A DNA stretch of 64,000 nt from Auanema rhodensis. Lineage: Eukaryota; Nematoda; Chromadorea; Rhabditida; Rhabditidae. The notes below the pieces were generated by a model that saw only the letters and a list, made by a program, of their open reading frames with translations, searched no databases and was not told the DNA's origin. Every line of letters begins with the position of its first letter. Positions within the stretch are counted from its first letter, which is position 1. Below are positions 10,180-23,172 of this stretch, one piece after another. The translations under genes and the position numbers were made by a program. Location: contig OZ059895.1 in the NCBI GenBank assembly GCA_964057225.1, positions 1,860,001 through 1,924,000 of the forward strand. The letters run 5' to 3'.

Positions 10180-12286
10180 AACATACACTAATGCATCATT
10201 TTTCAAACGATCATAACTAATTTTTGTATTAAGCTTTTCTTAATGTAGTATAGTGCATTCGATGCGGATTTTTAAGCTGCGTCGATCTGTGTTATCAGAT
10301 TTGCGCTAGCTTAAAAATGCACCGAGATATCAACTGATATAAGTTCACACTTATATCCTCGATTTTCACCCTGAAGAATTAATTTTTTCGTTGAATAACA
10401 TCGTCCATCGTCTTTGCCTTGAAAAATGGAATCTAAAAACATCTACTTTTTGCTAAATTATTTTGAAATTTTTCGAAAAAATTTTTGTCAAAATGTTTTT
10501 GGAAGCAATGTTGAGTGTACATGGAAACTCAACATACACTAATGCATCATTTTTCAAACGATCATAACTAATTTTTGTATTAAGCTTTTCTCAATGTAGT
10601 ATAGTGCATTCGATGCGGATTTTTAAGCTGCGTCGATCTGTGTTATCAGATTTGCGCTAGCTTAAAAATGCACCGAGATATCAACTGATATAAGTTTACA
10701 CTTATATCCTCGATTTTCACCCTGAAGAATTAATTTTTTCGTTGAATAACATCGTCCATCGTCTTTGCCTTGAAAAATGGAATCTAAAAACATCTACTTT
10801 TTGCTAAATTATTTTGAAATTTTTCGAAAAAATTTTTGTCAAAATGTTTTTGGAAGCAATGTTGAGTGTACGTGGAAACTCAACATACACTAATGCATCA
10901 TTTTTCAAACGATCATAACTAATTTTTGTATTAAGCTTTTCTCAATGTAGTATAGTGCATTCGATGCGGATTTTTAAGCTGCGTCGATCTGTGTTATCAG
11001 ATTTGCGCTAGCTTAAAAATGCACCGAGATATCAACTGATATAAGTTCACACTTATATCCTCGATTTTCACCCTGAAGAATTAATTTTTTCGTTGAACAA
11101 CATTGTCCATCGTCTTTGCCTTGAAAAAAGGAATCTAAAAACATCTACTTTTTGCTAAATTATTTTAGAAATTTTTCGAAAAAATTTTTGTCAAAATGTT
11201 TTTGGAAGCAATGTTGAGTGTACATGGAAACTCAACATACACTAATGCATCATTTTTCAAACGATCATAACTAATTTTTGTATTAAGCGTTTCTCAATGT
11301 AGTATAGTGCATTCGATGCGGATTTTTAAGCTGCGTCGATCTGTGTTATCAGATTTGCGCTAGCTTAAAAATGCACCGAGATATCAACTGATATAAGTTC
11401 ACACTTATATCCTCGATTTTCACCCTGAAGAATTAATTTTTTCGTTGAATAACATTGTCCATCGTCTTTGCCTTGAAAAATGGAATCTAAAAACATCTAC
11501 TTTTTGCTAAATTATTTTGAAATTTTTCGAAAAAATTTTTGTCAAAATGTTTTTGGAAGCAATGTTGAGTGTACATGGAAACTCAACATACACTAATGCA
11601 TCATTTTTCAAACGATCATAACTAATTTTTGTATTAAGCGTTTCTCAATGTAGTATAGTGCATTCGATGCGGATTTTTAAGCTGCGTCGATCTGTGTTAT
11701 CAGATTTGCGCTAGCTTAACAATGCACCGAGATATCAACTGATATAAGATCACACTTATATCCTCGATTTTCACCCTGAAGAATTAATTTTTTCGTTGAA
11801 TAACATTGTCCATCGTCTTTGCCTTGAAAAATGGAATCTAAAAACATCTACTTTTTGCTAAATTATTTTGAAATTTTTCGAAAAAATTTTTGTCAAAATG
11901 TTTTTGGAAGCAATGTTGAGTGTACATGGAAACTCAACATACACTAATGCATCATTTTTCAAACGATCATAACTAATTTTTGTATTAAGCTTTTCTCAAT
12001 GTAGTATAGTGCATTCGATGCGGATTTTTAAGCTGCGTCGATCTGTGTTATCAGATTTGCGCTAGCTTAACAATGCACCGAGATATCAACTGATATAAGA
12101 TCACACTTATATCCTCGATTTTCACCCTGAAGAATTAATTTTTTCGTTGAATAACATTGTCCATCGTCTTTGCCTTGAAAAATGGAATCTAAAAACATCT
12201 ACTTTTTGCTAAATTATTTTGAAATTTTTCGAAAAAATTTTTGTCAAAATGTTTTTGGAAGCAATGTTGAGTGTACGTGGAAACTC
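10180..12286 (+). repeat. 6-mer higher-order repeat, copy 1 (2107 bp)
   Basis: This unit contains a monomer with CTTAATG near position 61, a T167/G342 haplotype copy, a monomer with GAACAAC and the inserted A (near 11167), a G-type copy, a C136/A165 copy, and a chimeric copy (11936) with T56 plus C136/A165/G342. The markers TAATG (10241) and GAACAAC (11092) recur exactly 2107 bases later, which equals six monomers plus the inserted A. Confidence 0.85.
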
Positions 12287-14042
12287 AACATACACTAATG
12301 CATCATTTTTCAAACGATCATAACTAATTTTTGTATTAAGCTTTTCTTAATGTAGTATAGTGCATTCGATGCGGATTTTTAAGCTGCGTCGATCTGTGTT
12401 ATCAGATTTGCGCTAGCTTAAAAATGCACCGAGATATCAACTGATATAAGTTCACACTTATATCCTCGATTTTCACCCTGAAGAATTAATTTTTTCGTTG
12501 AATAACATCGTCCATCGTCTTTGCCTTGAAAAATGGAATCTAAAAACATCTACTTTTTGCTAAATTATTTTGAAATTTTTCGAAAAAATTTTTGTCAAAA
12601 TGTTTTTGGAAGCAATGTTGAGTGTACATGGAAACTCAACATACACTAATGCATCATTTTTCAAACGATCATAACTAATTTTTGTATTAAGCTTTTCTCA
12701 ATGTAGTATAGTGCATTCGATGCGGATTTTTAAGCTGCGTCGATCTGTGTTATCAGATTTGCGCTAGCTTAAAAATGCACCGAGATATCAACTGATATAA
12801 GTTTACACTTATATCCTCGATTTTCACCCTGAAGAATTAATTTTTTCGTTGAATAACATCGTCCATCGTCTTTGCCTTGAAAAATGGAATCTAAAAACAT
12901 CTACTTTTTGCTAAATTATTTTGAAATTTTTCGAAAAAATTTTTGTCAAAATGTTTTTGGAAGCAATGTTGAGTGTACGTGGAAACTCAACATACACTAA
13001 TGCATCATTTTTCAAACGATCATAACTAATTTTTGTATTAAGCTTTTCTCAATGTAGTATAGTGCATTCGATGCGGATTTTTAAGCTGCGTCGATCTGTG
13101 TTATCAGATTTGCGCTAGCTTAAAAATGCACCGAGATATCAACTGATATAAGTTCACACTTATATCCTCGATTTTCACCCTGAAGAATTAATTTTTTCGT
13201 TGAACAACATTGTCCATCGTCTTTGCCTTGAAAAAAGGAATCTAAAAACATCTACTTTTTGCTAAATTATTTTAGAAATTTTTCGAAAAAATTTTTGTCA
13301 AAATGTTTTTGGAAGCAATGTTGAGTGTACATGGAAACTCAACATACACTAATGCATCATTTTTCAAACGATCATAACTAATTTTTGTATTAAGCGTTTC
13401 TCAATGTAGTATAGTGCATTCGATGCGGATTTTTAAGCTGCGTCGATCTGTGTTATCAGATTTGCGCTAGCTTAAAAATGCACCGAGATATCAACTGATA
13501 TAAGTTCACACTTATATCCTCGATTTTCACCCTGAAGAATTAATTTTTTCGTTGAATAACATTGTCCATCGTCTTTGCCTTGAAAAATGGAATCTAAAAA
13601 CATCTACTTTTTGCTAAATTATTTTGAAATTTTTCGAAAAAATTTTTGTCAAAATGTTTTTGGAAGCAATGTTGAGTGTACATGGAAACTCAACATACAC
13701 TAATGCATCATTTTTCAAACGATCATAACTAATTTTTGTATTAAGCGTTTCTCAATGTAGTATAGTGCATTCGATGCGGATTTTTAAGCTGCGTCGATCT
13801 GTGTTATCAGATTTGCGCTAGCTTAACAATGCACCGAGATATCAACTGATATAAGATCACACTTATATCCTCGATTTTCACCCTGAAGAATTAATTTTTT
13901 CGTTGAATAACATTGTCCATCGTCTTTGCCTTGAAAAATGGAATCTAAAAACATCTACTTTTTGCTAAATTATTTTGAAATTTTTCGAAAAAATTTTTGT
14001 CAAAATGTTTTTGGAAGCAATGTTGAGTGTACATGGAAACTC
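12287..14042 (+). repeat. 6-mer higher-order repeat, copy 2 (five monomers retained)
   Basis: This repeats the first five monomers of the unit to its left in the same order, including TAATG (12348), the T167/G342 copy, GAACAAC plus inserted A (13199, 13274), the G-type copy and the C136/A165 copy. Its last monomer (13692) is also the first monomer of the large duplicated block A, so later events were built on top of this 6-mer. Confidence 0.85.
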
Positions 14043-15446
14043 AACATACACTAATGCATCATTTTTCAAACGATCATAACTAATTTTTGTATTAAGCTTT
14101 TCTCAATGTAGTATAGTGCATTCGATGCGGATTTTTAAGCTGCGTCGATCTGTGTTATCAGATTTGTGCTAGCTTAAAAATGCACCGAGATATCAACTGA
14201 TATAAGTTCACACTTATATCCTCGATTTTCACCCTGAAGAATTAATTTTTTTGTTGAATAACATCGTCCATCGTCTTTGCCTTGAAAAATGGAATCTAAA
14301 AACATCTACTTTTTGCTAAATTATTTTGAAATTTTTCGAAAAAATTTTTGTCAAAATGTTTTTGGAAGCAATGTTGAGTGTACATGGAAACTCAACATAC
14401 ACTAATGCATCATTTTTCAAACGATCATAACTAATTTTTGTATTAAGCGTTTTTCAATGTAGTATAGTGCATTCGATGCGGATTTTTAAGCTGCGTCGAT
14501 CTGTGTTATCAGATTTGCGCTAGCTTAAAAATGCACCGAGATATCAACTGATATAAGTTCACACTTATATCCTCGATTTTCACCCTGAAGAATTAATTTT
14601 TTCGTTGAATAACATTGTCCATCGTCTTTGCCTTGAAAAAAGGAATCTAAAAACATCTACTTTTTGCTAAATTATTTTGAAATTTTTCGAAAAAATTTTT
14701 GTCAAAATGTTTTTGGAAGCAATGTTGAGTGTACATGGAAACTCAACATACACTAATGCATCATTTTTCAAACGATCATAACTAATTTTTGTATTAAGCG
14801 TTTTTCAATGTAGTATAGTGCATTCGATGCGGATTTTTAAGCTGCGTCGATCTGTGTTATCAGATTTGCGCTAGCTTAACAATGCACCGAGATATCAACT
14901 GATATAAGTTCACACTTATATCCTCGATTTTCACCCTGAAGAATTAATTTTTTCGTTGAATAACATTGTCCATCGTCTTTGCCTTGAAAAATTGAATCTA
15001 AAAACATCTACTTTTTGCTAAATTATTTTGAAATTTTTCGAAAAAATTTTTGTCAAAATGTTTTTGGAAGCAATGTTGAGTGTACATGGAAACTCAACAT
15101 ACACTAATGCATCATTTTTCAAACGATTATAACTAATTTTTGTATTAAGCTTTTCTCAATGTAGTATAGTGCATTCGATGCGGATTTTTAAGCTGCGTCG
15201 ATCTGTGTTATCAGATTTGCGCTAGCTTAAAAATGCACCGAGATATCAACTGATATAAGTTCACACTTATATCCTCGATTTTCACCCTGAAGAATTAATT
15301 TTTTCGTTGAATAACATTGTCCATCGTCTTTGCCTTGAAAAATGGAATCTAAAAACATCTACTTTTTGCTAAATTATTTTGAAATTTTTCGAAAAAATTT
15401 TTGTCAAAATGTTTTTGGAAGCAATGTTGAGTGTACGTGGAAACTC

Positions 15447-15797
15447 AACATACACTAATGCATCATTTTTCAAACGATCATAACTAATTTTTGTATTAAG
15501 CTTTTCTCATTGTAGTATAGTGCATTCGATGCGGATTTTTAAGCTGCGTCGATCTGTGTTATCAGATTTGCGCTAGCTTAAAAATGCACCGAGATATCAA
15601 CTGATATAAGTTCACACTTATATCCTCGATTTTCACCCTGAAGAATTAATTTTTTCGTTGAATAACATTGTCCATCGTCTTTGCCTTGAAAAAAGGAATC
15701 TAAAAACATCTACTTTTTGCTAAATTATTTTGAAATTTTTCGAAAAAATTTTTGTCAAAATGTTTTTGGAAGCAATGTTGAGTGTACGTGGAAACTC
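15447..15797 (+). repeat. Extra tandem monomer in block A, absent from block B
   Basis: Monomers at 15447 and 15798 both carry the rare TCATTG variant with A at 248 and look identical except at position 342 (G then A). Block B has only one such monomer (27739). The offset between the blocks jumps by exactly 351 here. Either block A gained one copy by unequal exchange or block B lost one after the duplication. Confidence 0.85.
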
Positions 15798-18700
15798 AAC
15801 ATACACTAATGCATCATTTTTCAAACGATCATAACTAATTTTTGTATTAAGCTTTTCTCATTGTAGTATAGTGCATTCGATGCGGATTTTTAAGCTGCGT
15901 CGATCTGTGTTATCAGATTTGCGCTAGCTTAAAAATGCACCGAGATATCAACTGATATAAGTTCACACTTATATCCTCGATTTTCACCCTGAAGAATTAA
16001 TTTTTTCGTTGAATAACATTGTCCATCGTCTTTGCCTTGAAAAAAGGAATCTAAAAACATCTACTTTTTGCTAAATTATTTTGAAATTTTTCGAAAAAAT
16101 TTTTGTCAAAATGTTTTTGGAAGCAATGTTGAGTGTACATGGAAACTCAACATACACTAATGCATCATTTTTCAAACGATCATAACTAATTTTTGTATTA
16201 AGCGTTTTTCAATGTAGTATAGTGCATTCGATGCGGATTTTTAAGCTGCGTCGATCTGTGTTATCAGATTTGCGCTAGCTTAACAATGCACCGAGATATC
16301 AACTGATATAAGTTCACACTTATATCCTCGATTTTCACCCTGAAGAATTAATTTTTTCGTTGAATAACATTGTCCATCGTCTTTGCCTTGAAAAATGGAA
16401 TCTAAAAACATCTACTTTTTGCTAAATTATTTTGAAATTTTTCGAAAAAATTTTTGTCAAAATGTTTTTGGAAGCAATGTTGAGTGTACATGGAAACTCA
16501 ACATACACTAATGCATCATTTTTCAAACGATTATAACTAATTTTTGTATTAAGCTTTTCTCAATGTAGTATAGTGCATTCGATGCGGATTTTTAAGCTGC
16601 GTCGATCTGTGTTATCAGATTTGCGCTAGCTTAAAAATGCACCGAGATATCAACTGATATAAGTTCACACTTATATCCTCGATTTTCACCCTGAAGAATT
16701 AATTTTTTCGTTGAATAACATTGTCCATCGTCTTTGCCTTGAAAAATGGAATCTAAAAACATCTACTTTTTGCTAAATTATTTTGAAATTTTTCGAAAAA
16801 ATTTTTGTCAAAATGTTTTTGGAAGCAATGTTGAGTGTACGTGGAAACTCAACATACACTAATGCATCATTTTTCAAACGATCATAACTAATTTTTGTAT
16901 TAAGCTTTTCTCATTGTAGTATAGTGCATTCGATGCGGATTTTTAAGCTGCGTCGATCTGTGTTATCAGATTTGCGCTAGCTTAAAAATGCACCGAGATA
17001 TCAACTGATATAAGTTCACACTTATATCCTCGATTTTCACCCTGAAGAATTAATTTTTTCGTTGAATAACATCGTCCATCGTCTTTGCCTTGAAAAATGG
17101 AATCTAAAAACATCTACTTTTTGCTAAATTATTTTGAAATTTTTCGAAAAAATTTTTGTCAAAATGTTTTTGGAAGCAATGTTGAGTGTACATGGAAACT
17201 CAACATACACTAATGCATCATTTTTCAAACGATCATAACTAATTTTTGTATTAAGCTTTTCTCAATGTAGTATAGTGCATTCGATGCGGATTTTTAAGCT
17301 GCGTCGATCTGTGTTATCAGATTTGCGCTAGCTTAAAAATGCACCGAGATATCAACTGATATAAGTTTACACTTATATCCTCGATTTTCACCCTGAAGAA
17401 TTAATTTTTTCGTTGAATAACATCGTCCATCGTCTTTGCCTTGAAAAATGGAATCTAAAAACATCTACTTTTTGCTAAATTATTTTGAAATTTTTCGAAA
17501 AAATTTTTGTCAAAATGTTTTTGGAAGCAATGTTGAGTGTACGTGGAAACTCAACATACACTAATGCATCATTTTTCAAACGATCATAACTAATTTTTGT
17601 ATTAAGCTTTTCTCAATGTAGTATAGTGCATTCGATGCGGATTTTTAAGCTGCGTCGATCTGTGTTATCAGATTTGCGCTAGCTTAAAAATGCACCGAGA
17701 TATCAACTGATATAAGTTCACACTTATATCCTCGATTTTCACCCTGAAGAATTAATTTTTTCGTTGAATAACATTGTCCATCGTCTTTGCCTTGAAAAAA
17801 GGAATCTAAAAACATCTACTTTTTGCTAAATTATTTTGAAATTTTTCGAAAAAATTTTTGTCAAAATGTTTTTGGAAGCAATGTTGAGTGTACATGGAAA
17901 CTCAACATACACTAATGCATCATTTTTCAAACGATCATAACTAATTTTTGTATTAAGCGTTTCTCAATGTAGTATAGTGCATTCGATGCGGATTTTTAAG
18001 CTGCGTCGATCTGTGTTATCAGATTTGCGCTAGCTTGAAAATGCACCGAGATATCAACTGATATAAGTTCACACTTATATCCTCGATTTTCACCCTGAAG
18101 AATTAATTTTTTCGTTGAATAACATTGTCCATCGTTTTTGCCTTGAAAAAAGGAATCTAAAAACATCTACTTTTTGCTAAATTATTTTGAAATTTTTCGA
18201 AAAAATTTTTGTCAAAATGTTTTTGGAAGCAATGTTGAGTGTACATGGAAACTCAACATACACTAATGAATCATTTTTCAAACGATCATAACTAATTTTT
18301 GTATTAAGCGTTTTTCAATGTAGTATAGTGCATTCGATGCGGATTTTTAAGCTGCGTCGATCTGTGTTATCAGATTTGCGCTAGCTTAAAAATGCACCGA
18401 GATATCAACTGATATAAGTTCACACTTATATCCTCGATTTTCACCCTGAAGAATTAATTTTTTCGTTGAATAACATTGTCCATCGTCTTTGCCTTGAAAA
18501 ATGGAATCTAAAAACATCTAATTTTTGCTAAATTATTCTGAAATTTTTCGAAAAAATTTTTGTCAAAATGTTTTTGGAAGCAATGTTGAGTGTACATGGA
18601 AACTCAACATACACTAATGCATCATTTTTCAAACGATCATAACTAATTTTTGTATCAAGCGTTTCTCAATGTAGTATAGTGCATTCGATGCGGATTTTTA

Positions 18701-21700
18701 AGCTGCGGCGATCTGTGTTATCAGATTTGCGCTAACTTAAAAATGCACCGAGATATCAACTGATATAAGTTCACACTTATATCCTCGATTTTCACCCTGA
18801 AGAATTAATTTTTTCGTTGAATAACATTGTCCATCGTCTTTGCCTTGAAAAATAGAATCTAAAAACATCTACTTTTTGCTAAATTATTTTGAAATTTTTC
18901 GAAAAAATTTTTGTCAAAATGTTTTTGGAAGCAATGTTGAGTGTACATGGAAACTCAACATACACTAATGCATCATTTTTCAAACGATCATAACTAATTT
19001 TTGTATCAAACGTTTCTCAATGTAGTATAGTGCATTCGATGCGGATTTTTAAGCTGCGTCGATCTGTGTTATCAGATTTGCGCTAGCTTAAAAATGCACC
19101 GAGATATCAACTGATATAAGTTCACACTTATATCCTCGATTTTCACCCTGAAGAATTAATTTTTTCGTTGAATAACATCGTCCATCGTCTTTGCCTTGAA
19201 AAATGGAATCTAAAAACATCTACTTTTTGCTAAATTATTTTGAAATTTTTCGAAAAAATTTTTGTCAAAATGTTTTTGGAAGCAATGTTGAGTGTACATG
19301 GAAACTCAACATACACTAATGCATCATTTTTCAAACGATCATAACTAATTTTTGTATCAAACGTTTCTCAATGTAGTATAGTGCATTCGATGCGGATTTT
19401 TAAGCTGCGTCGATCTGTGTTATCAGATTTGCGCTAGCTTAAAAATGCACCGAGATATCAACTGATATAAGTTCACACTTATATCCTCGATTTTCACCCT
19501 GAAGAATTAATTTTTTCGTTGAATAACATCGTCCATCGTCTTTGCCTTGAAAAATGGAATCTAAAAACATCTACTTTTTGCTAAATTATTTTAAAATTTT
19601 TCGAAAAAATTTTTGTCAAAATGTTTTTGGAAGCAATGTTGAGTGTACATGGAAACTCAACATACACTAATGCATCATTTTTCAAACGATCATAACTAAT
19701 TTTTGTATTAAGCGTTTCTCAATGTAGTATAGTGCATTCGATGCGGATTTTTAAGCTGCGTCGATCTGTGTTATCAGATTTGCGCTAGCTTAAAAATGCA
19801 CCGAGATATCAACTGATATAAGTTCACACTTATATCCTCGATTTTCACCCTGAAGAATTAATTTTTTCGTTGAATAACATTGTCCATCGTTTTTGCCTTG
19901 TAAAAAGGAATCTAAAAACATCTACTTTTTGCTAAATTATTTTGAAATTTTTAGAAAAAATTTTTGTCAAAATGTTTTTGGAAGCAATGTTGAGTGTACA
20001 TGGAAACTCAACATACACTAATGAATCATTTTTCAAACGATCATAACTAATTTTTGTATTAAGCGTTTTTCAATGTAGTATAGTGCATTCGATGCGGATT
20101 TTTAAGCTGCGTCGATCTGTGTTATCAGATTTGCACTAGCTTAAAAATGCACCGAGATATCAACTGATATAAGTTCACACTTATATCCTCGATTTTCACC
20201 CTGAAGAATTAATTTTTTCGTTGAATAACATTGTCCATCGTCTTTGCCTTGAAAAATGGAATCTAAAAACATCTACTTTTTGCTAAATTATTTTGAAATT
20301 TTTCGAAAAAATTTTTGTCAAAATGTTTTTGGAAGCAATGTTGAGTGTACATGGAAACTCAACATACACTAATGCATCATTTTTCAAACGATCATAACTA
20401 ATTTTTGTATTAAGCTTTTCTCAATGTAGTATAGTGCATTCGATGCGGATTTTTAAGCTGCGTCGATCTGTGTTATCAGATTTGCGCTAGCTTAAAAATG
20501 CACCGAGATATCAACTGATATAAGTTTACACTTATATCCTCGATTTTCACCCTGAAGAATTAATTTTTTCGTTGAATAACATCGTCCATCGTCTTTGCCT
20601 TGAAAAATGGAATCTAAAAACATCTACTTTTTGCTAAATTATTTTGAAATTTTTCGAAAAAATTTTTGTCAAAATGTTTTTGGAAGCAATGTTGAGTGTA
20701 CGTGGAAACTCAACATACACTAATGCATCATTTTTCAAACGATCATAACTAATTTTTGTATTAAGCTTTTCTCAATGTAGTATAGTGCATTCGATGCGGA
20801 TTTTTTAACCTGCGTCGATCTGTGTTATCAGATTTGCGCTAGCTTAAAAATGCACCGAGATATCAACTGATATAAGTTCACACTTATATCCTCGATTTTC
20901 ACCCTGAAGAATTAATTTTTTCGTTGAATAACATTGTCCATCGTCTTTGCCTTGAAAAAAGGAATCTAAAAACATCTACTTTTTGCTAAATTATTTTAGA
21001 AATTTTTCGAAAAAATTTTTGTCAAAATGTTTTTGGAAGCAATGTTGAGTGTACATGGAAACTCAACATACACTAATGCATCATTTTTCAAACGATCATA
21101 ACTAATTTTTGTATTAAGCGTTTCTCAATGTAGTATAGTGCATTCGATGCGGATTTTTAAGCTGCGTCGATCTGTGTTATCAGATTTGCGCTAGCTTAAA
21201 AATGCACCGAGATATCAACTGATATAAGTTCACACTTATATCCTCGATTTTCACCCTGAAGAATTAATTTTTTCGTTGAATAACATCGTTCATCGTCTTT
21301 GCCTTGAAAAATGGAATCTAAAAACATCTACTTTTTGCTAAATTATTTTGAAATTTTTCGAAAAAATTTTTGTCAAAATGTTTTTGGAAGCAATGTTGAG
21401 TGTACATGGAAACTCAACATACACTAATGCATCATTTTTCAAACGATCATAACTAATTTTTGTATTAAGCGTTTCTCAATGTAGTATAGTGCATTCGATG
21501 CGGATTTTTAAGCTGCGTCGATCTGTGTTATCAGATTTGCGCTAGCTTAAAAATGCACCGAGATATCAACTGATATAAGTTCACACTTATATCCTCGATT
21601 TTCACCCTGAAGAATTAATTTTTTCGTTGAATAACATTGTCCATCGTCTTTGCCTTGAAAAATGGAATCTAAAAACATCTACTTTTTGCTAAATTATTTT

Positions 21701-22117
21701 GAAATTTTTCGAAAAAATTTTTGTCAAAATGTTTTTGGAAGCAATGTTGAGTGTACGTGGAAACTCAACATACACTAATGCATCATTTTTCAAACGATCA
21801 TAACTAATTTTTGTATTAAGCTTTTCTCAATGTAGTATAGTGCATTCGATGCGGATTTTTAAGCTGCGTCGATCTGTGTTATCAGATTTGCGCTAGCTTA
21901 AAAATGCACCGAGATATCAACTGATATAAGTTCACACTTATATCCTCGATTTTCACCCTGAAGAATTAATTTTTTCGTTGAATAACATTGTCCATCGTCT
22001 TTGCCTTGAAAAAAGGAATCTAAAAACATCTACTTTTTGCTAAATTATTTTGAAATTTTTCGAAAAAATTTTTGTCAAAATGTTTTTGGAAGCAATGTTG
22101 AGTGTACATGGAAACTC

Positions 22118-22468
22118 AACATACACTAATGCATCATTTTTCAAACGATCATAACTAATTTTTGTATTAAGCGTTTCTCAATGTAGTATAGTGCATTCGA
22201 TGCGGATTTTTAAGCTGCGTCGATCTGTGTTATCAGATTTGCGCTAGCTTAAAAATGCACCGAGATATCAACTGATATAAGTTCACACTTATATCCTCGA
22301 TTTTCACCCTGAAGAATTAATTTTTTCGTTGAATAACATTGTCCATCGTCTTTGCCTTGAAAAATGGAATCTAAAAACATCTACTTTTTGCTGAATTATT
22401 TTGAAATTTTTCGAAAAAATTTTTGTCAAAATGTTTTTGGAAGCAATGTTGAGTGTACATGGAAACTC
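22118..22468 (+). repeat. Monomer with the stop-removing CTGAATTA variant (block A)
   Basis: A single A-to-G change at 22393 turns TGCTAAATT into TGCTGAATT. On the minus strand this converts a TAG stop, present in the other monomers, into CAG, which opens a 63-codon frame from 22495 down to 22304. The same change exists only in the paired block B monomer at 34059. There is no evidence of coding function. Confidence 0.8.
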
Positions 22469-22819
22469 AACATACACTAATGCATCATTTTTCAAACGAT
22501 CATAACTAATTTTTGTATTAAGCTTTTCTCAATGTAGTATAGTGCATTCGATGCGGATTTTTAAGCTGCGTCGATCTGTGTTATCAGATTTGCGCTAGCT
22601 TAAAAATGCACCGAGATATCAACTGATATAAGTTCACACTTATATCCTCGATTTTCACCCTGAAGAATTAATTTTTTCGTTGAATAACATTGTCCATCGT
22701 CTTTGCCTTGAAAAAAGGAATCTAAAAACATCTACTTTTTGCTAAATTATTTTGAAATTTTTCGAAAAAATTTTTGTCAAAATGTTTTTGGAAGCAATGT
22801 TGAGTGTACATGGAAACTC

Positions 22820-23172
22820 AACATACACTAATGCATCATTTTTCAAACGATCATAACTAATTTTTGTATTAAGCGTTTCTCAATGTAGTATAGTGCATTC
22901 GATGCGGATTTTTTAACCTGCGTCGATCTGTGTTATCAGATTTGCGCTAGCTTAAAAATGCACCGAGATATCAACTGATATAAGTTCACACTTATATCCT
23001 CGATTTTCACCCTGAAGAATTAATTTTTTCGTTGAATAACATTGTCCATCGTCTTTGCCTTGAAAAAAGGAATCTAAAAACATCTACTTTTTGCTAAATT
23101 ATTTTAGAAATTTTTCGAAAAAATTTTTGTCAAAATGTTTTTGGAAGCAATGTTGAGTGTACATGGAAACTC
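22820..23172 (+). repeat. Chimeric 353-bp monomer
   Basis: This copy starts like a G-type monomer (G at position 56), then carries the +T/C compound variant at about 94-97 and the inserted A at 285. In the other three copies of that compound variant (20712, 32653, 34761) position 56 is T. The switch between positions 56 and 94 is best read as a crossover or conversion junction inside a monomer, at the right edge of block A. Confidence 0.75.

Larger units (their letters stand above)
13692..22633 (+). repeat. Large segmental duplication, block A (about 8.9 kb)
   Basis: Monomer order and rare private variants match block B nearly base for base: offset 11941 from about 15800 onward, and 12292 to the left, because A has one extra monomer. 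Shared rare markers include ATTGAATC (14991), CTTGAAAATG (18033), GCGGCGATC, TATCAAACG, the +T/C variant (20801), GTTCATC and GCTGAATTA (22391). I noticed about six single-base differences, for example GTGCT at 14166, TTCTG near 18538 and GCACT near 20133, so identity is roughly 99.9%. The right end lies before 22634, where position 167 differs from block B. Confidence 0.9.

Noticed and set aside
22304-22495. 63-codon ORF on the minus strand
   Set aside because: It crosses a monomer junction, depends on one stop-removing substitution, and in the other monomers is interrupted by TAG. It is satellite sequence, not a gene.
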